Assembly: GCA_009176605.1 (NCBI GenBank)
Contig: SEYY01024011.1
Location: 1-23,855 of the forward strand
DNA length: 23,855 nucleotides
Source of the DNA: Armadillidium nasatum
Lineage: Eukaryota; Arthropoda; Malacostraca; Isopoda; Armadillidiidae
Direction: 5' to 3'
Shown: positions 14,411 to 23,855 of the stretch, piece by piece
Layout of the letters: each line of letters opens with the position of its first letter
Position numbering within the stretch: the stretch's first letter is position 1
Translations under genes and position numbers: made by a program
The notes under the pieces: model-generated
Told to the model about the DNA's origin: nothing
Databases searched by the model: none
What the model saw: only the letters and a program-made list of their open reading frames with translations

Positions 14411-14646
14411 AGCCTATCTCTATTACTGATATTTTTAACAGGTCGATGTCATGGAGGATTCTCGATGAAGATCTTCATATTCGTTCTCAATATTGGAAAT
14501 TCGTAATTCAAGAAAAAGATAGTAAACAATCAAGAACTATCAGATATTCATCACTACAATAAAACAGATGAGTCTCTTGTGTTTTTGCTCTTTTTGTCTC
14601 ATAAATCTAATTTCTTTTTTTTTCTATCTTTTACAGATAGTATTAT
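14411..14646 (+). repeat. Tandem duplication, copy 1 (236 bp)
   Basis: Starts AGCCTATCTCTATTACTGAT and ends ACAGATAGTATTAT. It contains a perfect 14-base palindrome, ATGAAGATCTTCAT at 14465-14478, an ATTTTTAACAG|G acceptor-like word, a CAATAAAAC polyadenylation-like word, and a T-rich tract ending TTTTACAG, also acceptor-like. No coding frame. Confidence 0.95.
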
Positions 14647-14881
14647 AGCCTATCTCTATTACTGATATTTTTAACAGGTCGATGTCATGGAGGATTCTCG
14701 ATGAAGATCTTCATATTCGTTCTCAATATTGGAAATTCGTAATTCAAGAAAAAGATAGTAAACAATCAAGAACTATCAGATATTCATCACTACAATAAAA
14801 CAGATGAGTCTCTTGTGTTTTTGCTCTTTTTGTCTCATAAATCTAATTTCTTTTTTTTCTATCTTTTACAGATAGTATTAT
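14647..14881 (+). repeat. Tandem duplication, copy 2 (235 bp)
   Basis: Directly follows copy 1 and is identical to it as read except for one T fewer in a T run (8 instead of 9). Such identity in a region otherwise full of old repeats points to a very recent duplication or an assembly artefact. Confidence 0.95.
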
Positions 14882-15797
14882 AATAAAATAAACAATTAAA
14901 ACATACAAATTACCATCCTAAGCTTTAAGACAATATAAAATTTATTATCATAAACTTTCTTTATTTGATAAAATAAACTTGTTAGAAAGGACTAAAATTC
15001 TCGAAATTACATCACCAAGTGAAACCACATCACCTACCAGTTTCACGTGAGTTTTATAGTATTATTTTTCCTACACGAAAATATTTACATCTATATAACG
15101 AAAATTAAATAACAAAAATTTATATAATTTATTACAGTTCCGAGGCCGGAACTACTCCAACCACAATCAACATCTTCTCAACGATTATCAAGTACTTACA
15201 TACTTATGTTCCTCCATCATAAGAATTGACTTCAGGTAATTCTTTATTGACAATCAACTCGTCAATAACATTCCTGTCAGTTCTGAACCAGAGCTCTAAT
15301 CTAGCTCTTTCCTTAACCTTCTTCAAAGTTCTGACCTTGTTGTCAAGATTTTATTCATTTATTTTCATCATCATCATTTGATATTGGTTACAAATAAAAC
15401 ACCTTTACCAATTCTCCGTGTTTTCTTCAACCTTGACCTACTGAAAAAGTTCTTGTTGTGTACTCGTTGCATTTGCTCTTTAAGTAATTCAAATAGCACT
15501 CGCGGAACACTGAAAGTCATCTGTTCGTGAACATAGATAGCAGCATTACCCAACAACCTCGCGTCCGGACGAAATGGAGAAGAGGACTTAGCAGTTCGAG
15601 TCCCGACATCGTCCTTCACTCAAAGGCGAACCGGACGACTTGATTGAATCAACCAGAGCCTACTCCTCATTAGTGGATTTAACCAACGGTGGGTGAAAAG
15701 AATTAAATTTTCGTATTTAAATTTAATTTAAATATATCATCGTAGTTTATTTTTCTTCTGTTTGGATATTCACAGTTGCGCGAATACCTTACAATAT
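14882..15797. other. Unassigned insert inside the 5' LTR, with splice-like signals
   Basis: About 915 bp that has no counterpart in the 3' LTR. It shows a candidate exon at about 15138-15235 (TTTATTACAG|TTCCGAGG on the left, GACTTCAG|GTAATTC on the right) and another donor-like word, TTTCAC|GTGAGT, near 15045-15055. It also contains AGTTCGAGTCCCG at about 15592-15604, similar to a tRNA B box but without a tRNA fold. A minus-strand frame at 15374-15619 has no ATG start (only a GTG just after a stop) and no known domain. The content could be part of another retroelement or a noncoding transcript. Confidence 0.45.
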
Positions 15798-16143
15798 GGA
15801 TAACGATTTTTGTTTTGATCGCGATTGTATTTGCTTAATATTGTAGTTAATTAGTATTTACACTGATTATACGTTATTATTTATTAATTATTATTTACAG
15901 ATTTCATCTTTTTTGTACAATTGTTGAGGCCTCTGTATCTTATTAATGTTCGATAATTATAGCTTAGCTTTTGTCTTCCGTTATTCATTATTATTTGTAA
16001 ATCCCATTTTTTGTATTCTACAGATCTGGGTTCTTCTAAAGCCTTCTTTTGTTACAAGAAGCCCAGTTTACCTGTAATAAAGTTACTGAACCTCAGAATT
16101 GGCTTTCATTCCCGGACACTGCTTCAATATAGTGACCTCTACA
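15798..16143 (+). repeat. 5' LTR of gypsy element 2, second part
   Basis: Begins GGATAACGATTTTTGTTTTG, matching 22043 onward in the 3' LTR, and stays alignable to GCTTCAATATA. It has an acceptor-like TTGTATTCTACAG|ATCTGGG (AG at 16022-16023) and an AATAAA polyadenylation word at 16076-16081, which reads CATAAA in the 3' copy. CTACA at 16139-16143 mirrors the TGTAG start and is the likely LTR end. The following GTGACCAAACTTC is not a clear TGG-type primer binding site. Confidence 0.9.
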
Positions 16144-16224
16144 GTGACCAAACTTCTAAGAAACGAGAAGAAGCCGTAAATTAATACTTTTTACTATGAC
16201 AAATTTTTTTATTATTATATAATA

Positions 16225-16229
<5 letters not shown>

Positions 16230-16299
<70 letters not shown>

Positions 16300-16314
16300 T
16301 ATATATATATATAT
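16230..16314. repeat. (TA)n microsatellite in the leader of gypsy element 2
   Basis: About 67 bp of TA, a short T interruption, then about 13 bp more. Confidence 0.95.
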
Positions 16315-16489
16315 ATTTTTCATAAGCAGAAGAACCCAATTTGGAGCCAACACATATTCCACATTTAAATAACCATTGCATTATTTATTATTAATATTCT
16401 TTTAAATTTTTTTTTATTTTTAATATTGCTTTAAGGATATTTTTTGCATTTTCATATAATCATTTTTTTTATTATATATATATATATAT

Positions 16490-16766
16490 GGCCAGACTTC
16501 AGATTGAGCTAGCTACATATTTAAAAAAAACTACTTAACGTACGTAAAAAAGGATTATATTTTTAGAATCCTTATCGAATTTCAGGTAGGAAACATTGGG
16601 AAATAAAAAATAAATTCTTATAATAATAAAGTTTATATAAGTAAAGTTTACTTTTCATTAACTCTCGATAGAATCTTACGTCTGGCAATGTCACTTTTTT
16701 TCCTTAAATTTTTCCGAAATCTGAATAACTAAAATTTCGCTAATGACTAACAAATTGTAAAAGATG

Positions 16767-16847
<81 letters not shown>

Positions 16848-16951
16848 TGCAATACAACAGTTAGGCCTGTATACAGTGGCCATCTCCGGTCATTCAGGTT
16901 ACATAAAGTCGAATTAGGTTTCTTAGTTCATCAGTTATCGTACCCAATCAT

Positions 16952-16988
<37 letters not shown>

Positions 16989-17115
16989 TTATTTATTTGC
17001 AAATATTTTACACTTTTCCTAACTGAAATTCGACAAGGATTCTAAAAATATAATTCTTTTTTACGTACGTTCAGTAGTTTTTTAACTATGTAGCTAGCTC
17101 AAACTGAAGTCTGAC

Positions 17116-17117
<2 letters not shown>
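16490..17117. mobile_element. Small TIR element (MITE-like) nested in gypsy element 2
   Basis: The ends 16490-16595 and 17014-17117 are inverted repeats of about 105 bp (GGCCAGACTTCAG... against GGGTCAGACTTCAG...), sharing GAGCTAGCTACATA, ACGTACGTAAAAAA and TTATATTTTTAGAATCCTT. The element sits in TA-rich sequence, consistent with TA-targeting as in Tc1/mariner relatives. Its interior holds a (TA)n tract (16770-16846) and a T run (about 16951-16986) and no transposase. Up to two bases of uncertainty apply to each end because of the TA flank. Confidence 0.85.

Positions 17118-17203
<86 letters not shown>
17118..17203. repeat. (TA)n microsatellite
   Basis: About 86 bp of TA between the nested TIR element and the gag start. 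Confidence 0.96.
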
Positions 17204-17205
<2 letters not shown>

Positions 17206-17266
17206 CATAAAATTTGAAATATTTTTCTTTTCTCTCTTATATTTCATTTCCAATTGGCAAATTACA

Positions 17267-18215
17267 ATGTCGAATGATAACCATAATCAGGGCGACAACA
17301 GCCATACGCAGGTAAATTTTTGTCCAACAGTACCATATATTAACAATGATCCTGGTCTATGGTTAGCCCAGTTAGAAGCTGTGTTCCCACACTTTTATAA
17401 TTCTGCCCAAAAGAGTAAAGTCGTCATCTCTCAATTGCCTCCAGACATGATGCGCTCTGTAAGAGACGTGCTCAGTACTGTGAATGATGCAACTGATCCA
17501 TATGGTGCCATTAAGCAAAAACTCTTACAGTGTTTGGCTACCCCACATGAAGAAAATATTGCGCAACTTTTGCGAGGCAAGGAATTGGGAGATAGAACCC
17601 GACGTCAGCTTCTTTCCCGCATGTTAGACCTAGCTGGCCCACCAGTCAACGGGCAGGAGGCATTCTTGATGGAAATATTCCTACAGAAGCTTCCTCGAGA
17701 AGTGCAGAGAGTGGTCGCAGCCTGCTCATCGTCTACACCACTCCAAAACATTGCAGAGATCGCAGAAAGGGTCTTACGGTACCCCTTGCATACTCCTTCA
17801 AGCCCTTCTATTGCTTATTCGGCCATACCTCAGGCAGCTTCCCATAGGCAGTCGGCCGCTACATCAACACCGTCCGCACCAACCTCCATTCCCACCTCTT
17901 ACTTCTTCACAACCTTACTCTTGTGCTGCTATAGCCCCTGCCTCAGTACCCCACACAGGGGTGTAGGATTGTAATGCACGTATTTTTCGGTTGAAGTCTA
18001 GTTTAGATTCGATACAACACATGCTTCACAAACTTATATTATCCAATCAACAAACCGCAGCACGCTTTTGCTCTGCAACACCCACTCGAGCACGAGCTCG
18101 CTCTCCTTCAGGAGGGAGAGGTGATTTTTGCTATTACCATAACACTTTTGGAAACAATGCTCGGCGTTGCAACCCACCTTGCTCTTTTCAGGGAAATCCG
18201 AATGCCAGTCAGTAG
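17267..18215 (+). pseudogene. gag of gypsy element 2 (frameshifted)
   Basis: ATG at 17267 opens about 205 good codons with the capsid-type sequence LWLAQLEAVFPHFYNSAQKS, then QLLRGKELGDRTRRQLLSRM, EAFLMEIFLQKLP and VQRVVAACSSSTPL, a pattern known from invertebrate gypsy Gag proteins. Near 17890 the sensible frame shifts to the third frame, meets a TAG at 17964-17966, and carries on with SSLDSIQHMLHKLIL and the knuckle FCYYHNTFGNNARRCNPPCSF (first Cys codon 18129-18131). The frame shifts back to frame 2 around 18195-18215. Gag would build the particle and bind RNA; this copy is broken. Confidence 0.88.
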
Positions 18216-18697
18216 GCGGGAATACTGGCCCTGGCATCTCCGCTTCTCCAACATACCGCCTTCTACGTATTTATGACCATTCTACACGCCGCAATTACCT
18301 AATTGACACAGGAGCACAAATTAGCCTTTTGCCGAAGGACGCTTCCTCCCCGTCCACACCTATTCCCGGGGCAAACTTGTACGCTGCCAATGGCACTGCC
18401 ATCGCTACGTATGGAGAACGAAGTTGTTCTGTGGACTTAAACTTATGTCGCAAGTTTCGTTGGGTTTTCGTCATTGCTGACGTATCTCAACCTATCTAAG
18501 GTGCTGACAGCTTTTCTCATTTCGATCTCACGGTAGACCTACGCAACCGACGCCTTGCCGATGGCTCTACTGCCCTCCGAGCTCGAGGTGATTTTACAAC
18601 TGCTTCACTCACAAGAATTTCTAAAGTTACTCCTGCTATCCCTTCTTCCAAGTCCGAATATTCAGACATTCTTACGCAAGAGTTCCATTCTTTTTAA
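18167..18697 (+). pseudogene. Protease of gypsy element 2 (two stops)
   Basis: Frame 2 reads YRLLRIYDHSTRRNYLIDTG with the DTG active-site triad at 18305-18313, then AQISLLP. A TAA at 18497-18499 interrupts; the same frame continues with SHFDLTVDLRNRRLADG, the usual end of gypsy proteases of this type, and another TAA at about 18695-18697 precedes the RT. Both stops are in otherwise well-kept frame, so they look like point mutations. Confidence 0.88.
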
Positions 18698-19900
18698 ATG
18701 CCCTGTTCCTCTCAGACGCCTGTCAAACACGTGACTCATCACATCGAAACCACTGGTACACCAACCTTCGCCCGTCCACGCCGTCTGGCTCCAGAAAAAC
18801 TCAAAGCCGCCCGTGCAGAATTTGAACATATGATAGAACTTGGGATCGTCCGACCATCAAAATCTGCATGGAGTTCACCCCTCCATCTCGTTCCCAAGTC
18901 TACACCAGGAGACTGGCGTCCATGTGGCGATTACCGAGCCCTGAACGCCATCACTGTACCTGACAGGTACGGGATACCTCACATACATGACTTCACTTCT
19001 CATCTGCATGGTTGTACAATCTTCTCTAAAGTGGACCTTGTTAGAGCCTATCATCAAATTCCGGTAGCGGAGGAAGACATCCCTAAGACTGCTTTGACAA
19101 CTCCGTTTGGCTTGTTTGCGTATACGCGAATGCCTTACGGCTTTAGGAACGCAGCACAAACGTTTCAGAGATTTATGGATTCAGTACTACGTGGACTCCC
19201 TTTTTGTTGGGCCTATTTAGACGATTTACTTATCGAAAGCGCCACCCCACAGCTCCATAAAGAACATCTTCGCACAGTTTTCGCCCGCCTTCAGGACGTC
19301 GACATCAGGGTCAATCATTAAAAATGCGTCCTTGGTGTTCCTTCCCTCACCTTTTTAGGTCATGTTATTTCTCCTTCAGGAGTCCTACCTCTTCAGGAAC
19401 GCGTGTCCGCCATTCGCGATTTCCCTCTTTCGGAGACACAACGTCAGCTTCGCCAATTCTTAGGGATGATCACCTTTTATCACCGTTTCATTCCTTCGGC
19501 AGCTGATGTCCTTTCACCCCTTACTTCCCTTCTTAAACAAAAGAAGAGAAGCCAGTCGTCTAAGGTACCTTGGACTGACGCTGCACGTCAAGCCTTCGAC
19601 AAAGCAAAAACCGCCTTGGCTGATGCTACCCTTCTCGTATATCCACAAGCTGCCGCCATTACTCGCCTTCAAGTGGATGCATCAGATCTTGCTGTAGGTG
19701 TGCTGCAGCAATACCAAAACGGAAATTGGGTCCCTATCGCTTTCTTTTCAAAAAAATTACAGCTAGCTGAAACAAGGTACAGTGTTTTTGGTCGCGAACT
19801 CCTCGCGATCTACTTCTCTGTCCGTCATTTCCGATACTTCCTTGAAGGTCGCTCTTTCCACATTCTGACAGATCACAAACCTATTTCATTGGCAATTTAA
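18698..19900 (+). pseudogene. Reverse transcriptase and RNase H of gypsy element 2 (interrupted)
   Basis: Frame 2 carries all RT landmarks: [20 protein letters not shown], then [25 protein letters not shown] (first Asp codon 19034-19036), [17 protein letters not shown] and the YLDD box at 19214-19225. A TAA at 19319-19321 breaks the frame just before KCVLGVPSLTFLGHVIS, after which the connection region (QFLGMITFYHRFIPSA) and RNase H follow: QVDASD with Asp codon 19676-19678, a RELLAIY Glu, and TDHKPI with Asp codon 19871-19873. A one-base insertion near 19892 causes the stop at 19898. The catalytic residues remain visible, so decay looks recent compared with element 1. Confidence 0.93.
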
Positions 19901-21448
19901 ATCTCGTCATGAACGCCATTCTCCACGTGAAGCACGACATTTGGAATACGTCTCTCAATTCACCACAGATATCCGCCACATTCAGGGCGCAGAAAACCAT
20001 ACTGCGGACGCTCTTTCAAGAGTAGAAATAGGAGCAAACTATTCCATATCCCAGGATAATTTTGAAGAGATGTCGGTGGCTCGGGAAACAGAAGACATTT
20101 CTCTACCTGAGGGGTCATCGCTTGAACTACAGCGTTTACTACTTCCCGGTACCAACCGGCATCTTATCTGTGATATTTCCAATAATTCTCCTAGCCCGCT
20201 AGTTCCTCCATCTTTTCGTAAACAAGTCTTTCACTCTCTCCACGACCTCTCTCATCCAGGCATTTCCGCCTCACAGAAACTCATCGCTGCACGCTTCGTT
20301 TGGCCAGGTGTGTACGTGGACGTCAAAACCTGGTCGAGAGCTTGCATCGCTTGACAGAAACATAAGGTTCACCGGCATACTAGGGCACCACTTGGCTCCT
20401 TCCTCCCACCAGGGGAGAGATTCCAACACGTGCACGTCGATCTCGTCGGCCCTCTACCACCTTCGGAAGGCTGTGCATATATACTAACTTGTATTGATCG
20501 GTTCACAAGGTGGCCTAAAGCTATTCCCATTAAGGATATATCGGCCGAAACAAAAGCTTTTTAACAAACTGGATCTCACGATTTGGTGTCCCAGAGACGA
20601 TTACGACTGATCAAGGGCGTCAGTTTGAGTCATTTTTATGGCGTGACTTCATGTCTCTCTTGGGCACTAACAGGATTCGTACCTCCGCGTACCACCCTTC
20701 AGCTAATGACATGGTTGAGCGTTTTCATCGCCAACTGAAGGCTTCTCTCGCATCGCACAATTGCAGAGCACGGTGGGCCGAAGCATTGCCTTTCGTTCTA
20801 CTGGGCATCCGCGCTGCAATAAAACAAGATCTCAATTCGACCTCCGACGAACTCGTTTACGGATCATCCCTCCGTCTTCCGGGCGAGTTCTTCGATCCTT
20901 TACATTCCTCTCCTTCTTCAGACGCTTTCACATATCTCTTCCGTCTCCATCAATGTTCTATCTCGTGGAAACCCTCACCTTCACGAACTCAAACTAACCA
21001 CTCTTTAATTCCGAAAGACCTTTCCACATGCTCCCACGTCTTTGTTCGCATCGATGCTTATCGCCACCCTCTTCAGGCCCGCTACGAAGGTCCCTTCCAA
21101 GTTCTAAACCGTCGCGAGAAAACCTTTCTCATTCAACGTCCTACTCGGATGGAGGTCGTCTCCATTGACAGATTGAAACTGGCATTCCTAGAAGCCAATC
21201 CTGACCCTCCGAACGATTTCATCAACACCACTCTAACACTTTGCATTCCGTCCACTCTGACCGCTCCCTTTTCGCATGTTCCTTCTTTTCAACCCTCTTC
21301 GGTACCCTCGTCCTCACCAACATCGATACTCTTCCGCCCTTCTGCTGATACTTCTTCTCCAGAACATCGTCTACAGCCCCATCAACAGGTTGGTCGCACA
21401 AGATCTGGCCGAGCAATCCGACAACCTCTCCGTTTTCGTGATTTCTAG
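19901..21448 (+). pseudogene. Integrase of gypsy element 2 (stop and frameshift)
   Basis: After the end of RNase H (HIQGAENHTADALSR) comes an HHCC finger, HDLSHPG with His codons at 20241 and 20253; its last Cys codon is replaced by TGA at 20352-20354. The core has VHVDLVG (Asp codon 20439-20441), a one-base loss near 20561 giving a stop at 20562, then TTDQGRQF (Asp 20609-20611) and MVERFHRQLK (Glu 20717-20719); the second Asp and the Glu are separated by 35 residues, the D,D35E spacing. Near the end YEGPFQVL (GPF at 21089-21097) is the GPY/F domain, followed by a Ser/Pro-rich tail ending at 21448. Confidence 0.93.
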
Positions 21449-21459
21449 GCCAGTATCTT

Positions 21460-21470
21460 GAGGGGGGTTC
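21460..21470 (+). promoter_or_regulatory. Polypurine tract of gypsy element 2
   Basis: GAGGGGGGTTC lies directly before the TGTAG start of the 3' LTR. In LTR elements such a purine run primes plus-strand DNA synthesis; position and composition fit. Confidence 0.85.
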
Positions 21471-21948
21471 TGTAGCGGTAGACGCAATCTATAACTCAGG
21501 GACGCCCGGTAAACGGGAAGCGTCAAGTTTAAGTAGGCTAGCCACGCATAGTCCTTTTTCTCAGATGCTTTGTTTCAGTACTAACTCTTCACATTTGTCC
21601 CATTGGAAGTACCAAAAGAAAACTTTTTTCCAAGTTTACGCAAGTAGTTATTATTTTGTGCTTAGTGATATCACAGAATCACGTGAAATTGCACTGCCAG
21701 CAAACAGGCCTGAACACACATTCTAGCTGTGAAACACATCCAGCGGAGGTAAGCACGCATTAGGTTCCACGTTACTAATTTTTGCGCATACGAATATGAT
21801 GGCAGATATATGTTGAATTACGACCTGGTCTTAGAGTGCATATTCTCTTTTTTGTTCTACAGGGCCCTACACGAAGTCGCCATTGCAGATAACTCTTGTT
21901 TGCCACTGCCAACCTGCAACACAAATTAAAAGAGCACTCCAGGTAAAA

Positions 21949-21988
<40 letters not shown>

Positions 21989-22361
21989 GTGCGTGCGTGC
22001 GTGCGTGCGTGCGTGTGTGTGCGCGCACGCGCGCGCGCGTACGGATAACGATTTTTGTTTTGATCGCGATTGTATATGTTTACTATTGTTGTTAATTAGT
22101 ATTTACATTAATTATACGTTATTATTATTTATAGATTTCAAATTTTTTTTTGTACAATTGTTGGTGCCTCTGTATCTTATTAATGTTCGATAATTATATC
22201 TTAGCTTTTGTCTTCCGTTATTCATTATTATTTGTAAATCCCATTTTTTGTATTCTACAGATCTGGGTTCTTCTAAGCCTTCTTTTGTTACAAGAAGCCC
22301 AGTTATACCTGTCATAAAGTTACTGAACCTCAGAATTGGCTTTCATTCTCGGATACTGCTT

Positions 22362-22368
<7 letters not shown>
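21471..22368 (+). repeat. 3' LTR of gypsy element 2
   Basis: Single continuous copy of the LTR that is split in the 5' position. It preserves the splice-like set: GT at 21749-21750, AG at 21861-21862, an 80-bp candidate exon 21863-21942, GT at 21943-21944, and a last acceptor AG at 22259-22260. The internal GT-rich tract 21952-22040 stands where the 5' copy has (CT)n. The last bases run into (TA)n after GCTTCAATATA, so the terminal 15 bp or so seen in the 5' copy are missing. Confidence 0.92.
21952..22040. repeat. GT/GC microsatellite in the 3' LTR
   Basis: About 89 bp starting as pure GT, then with GTGC variants, ending in alternating GCGC: purine-pyrimidine alternation throughout, a sequence type able to adopt left-handed (Z) DNA. 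Confidence 0.95.

Positions 22369-22457
<89 letters not shown>
22363..22457. repeat. (TA)n microsatellite
   Basis: About 94 bp of TA that truncates the 3' LTR and leads into the minisatellite. Confidence 0.97.

Positions 22458-23798
<1,341 letters not shown>

Positions 23799-23855
<57 letters not shown>
23799..23855. repeat. (TA)n microsatellite at the window end
   Basis: TGATAGTGATATATA leads from the end of the non-LTR remnant into pure TA reaching the window edge. Several non-LTR families end in short tandem repeats, so the tract may have started as the element's tail. Confidence 0.95.

Noticed and set aside
15592..15604. tRNA B-box-like AGTTCGAGTCCCG
   Set aside because: No matching A box, acceptor stem or anticodon arm could be built around it; a SINE promoter or chance match is possible but unsupported.
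15374..15619. Minus-strand frame of 81 codons with non-repetitive composition
   Set aside because: It has no ATG, opens at GTG directly after a stop codon, and shows no recognisable domain; kept only as a note in the unassigned segment.
21222..21416. Minus-strand frame opposite the integrase tail
   Set aside because: Shadow of the Ser/Pro-rich plus-strand integrase end.

Overview
This window reads as intergenic, repeat-dominated DNA from an animal genome. No intact protein-coding gene, tRNA or rRNA is recognisable. Very long pure dinucleotide tracts ((TA)n in at least fifteen places, one (CT)n of about 289 bp, one (GT)n) together with decayed Ty3/gypsy and non-LTR retrotransposons of invertebrate type suggest an arthropod, and a decapod crustacean is my best guess. 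That guess is inference from repeat style, not proof.

Layout. 1-1850: AT-rich unassigned DNA, a (TA)n tract and the first copy (1091-1662) of a noncoding repeat that recurs at 10299-10957 and, as a diverged subfamily in alternating orientation, at 13121-14287. 1850-6830, minus strand: an AT-rich, badly decayed Ty3/gypsy element in the order gag, zinc-knuckle-like region, protease, RT, RNase H, integrase with GPY motif; no LTRs recognised. 7106-9705: an element with terminal inverted repeats of about 520 bp whose ends begin GGGTCATTCC. It holds three (TA)n tracts and a frameshifted minus-strand coding remnant (7780-8145), and its arms carry clusters of AGGTCA nuclear-receptor half-sites. 9706-12268: unassigned AT-rich DNA, the second noncoding repeat copy, (TA)n tracts, a TCCAG-rich patch and a three-copy foldback (11901-12257).

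12269-22368, plus strand: a second, less AT-rich Ty3/gypsy element. Its 3' LTR (21471-22368) follows a polypurine tract. Its 5' LTR is split into 12269-12746 and 15798-16143 by about 3 kb of other repeats. Between the LTRs lie a small TIR element (16490-17117), gag, a CYYH-type zinc-knuckle-like motif, DTG protease, YLDD reverse transcriptase, RNase H and a D,D35E integrase with a GPF motif. Several stops and frameshifts show the copy is dead. Both LTR copies keep the same set of splice-like signals around an 80-bp candidate exon.

22458-23855: a 29-bp-period minisatellite between two (TA)n tracts, then the 3' part of a decayed non-LTR retrotransposon (FADD reverse transcriptase) running into a final (TA)n tract.

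The pieces do not form one pathway; they are layers of insertions. A recurring theme is that the edges of repeats coincide with (TA)n tracts. The most interesting signals are the spliced-looking LTR, the half-site clusters in the long-TIR element, the alternating-orientation repeat blocks, and the near-perfect 236-bp tandem duplication at 14411-14881.
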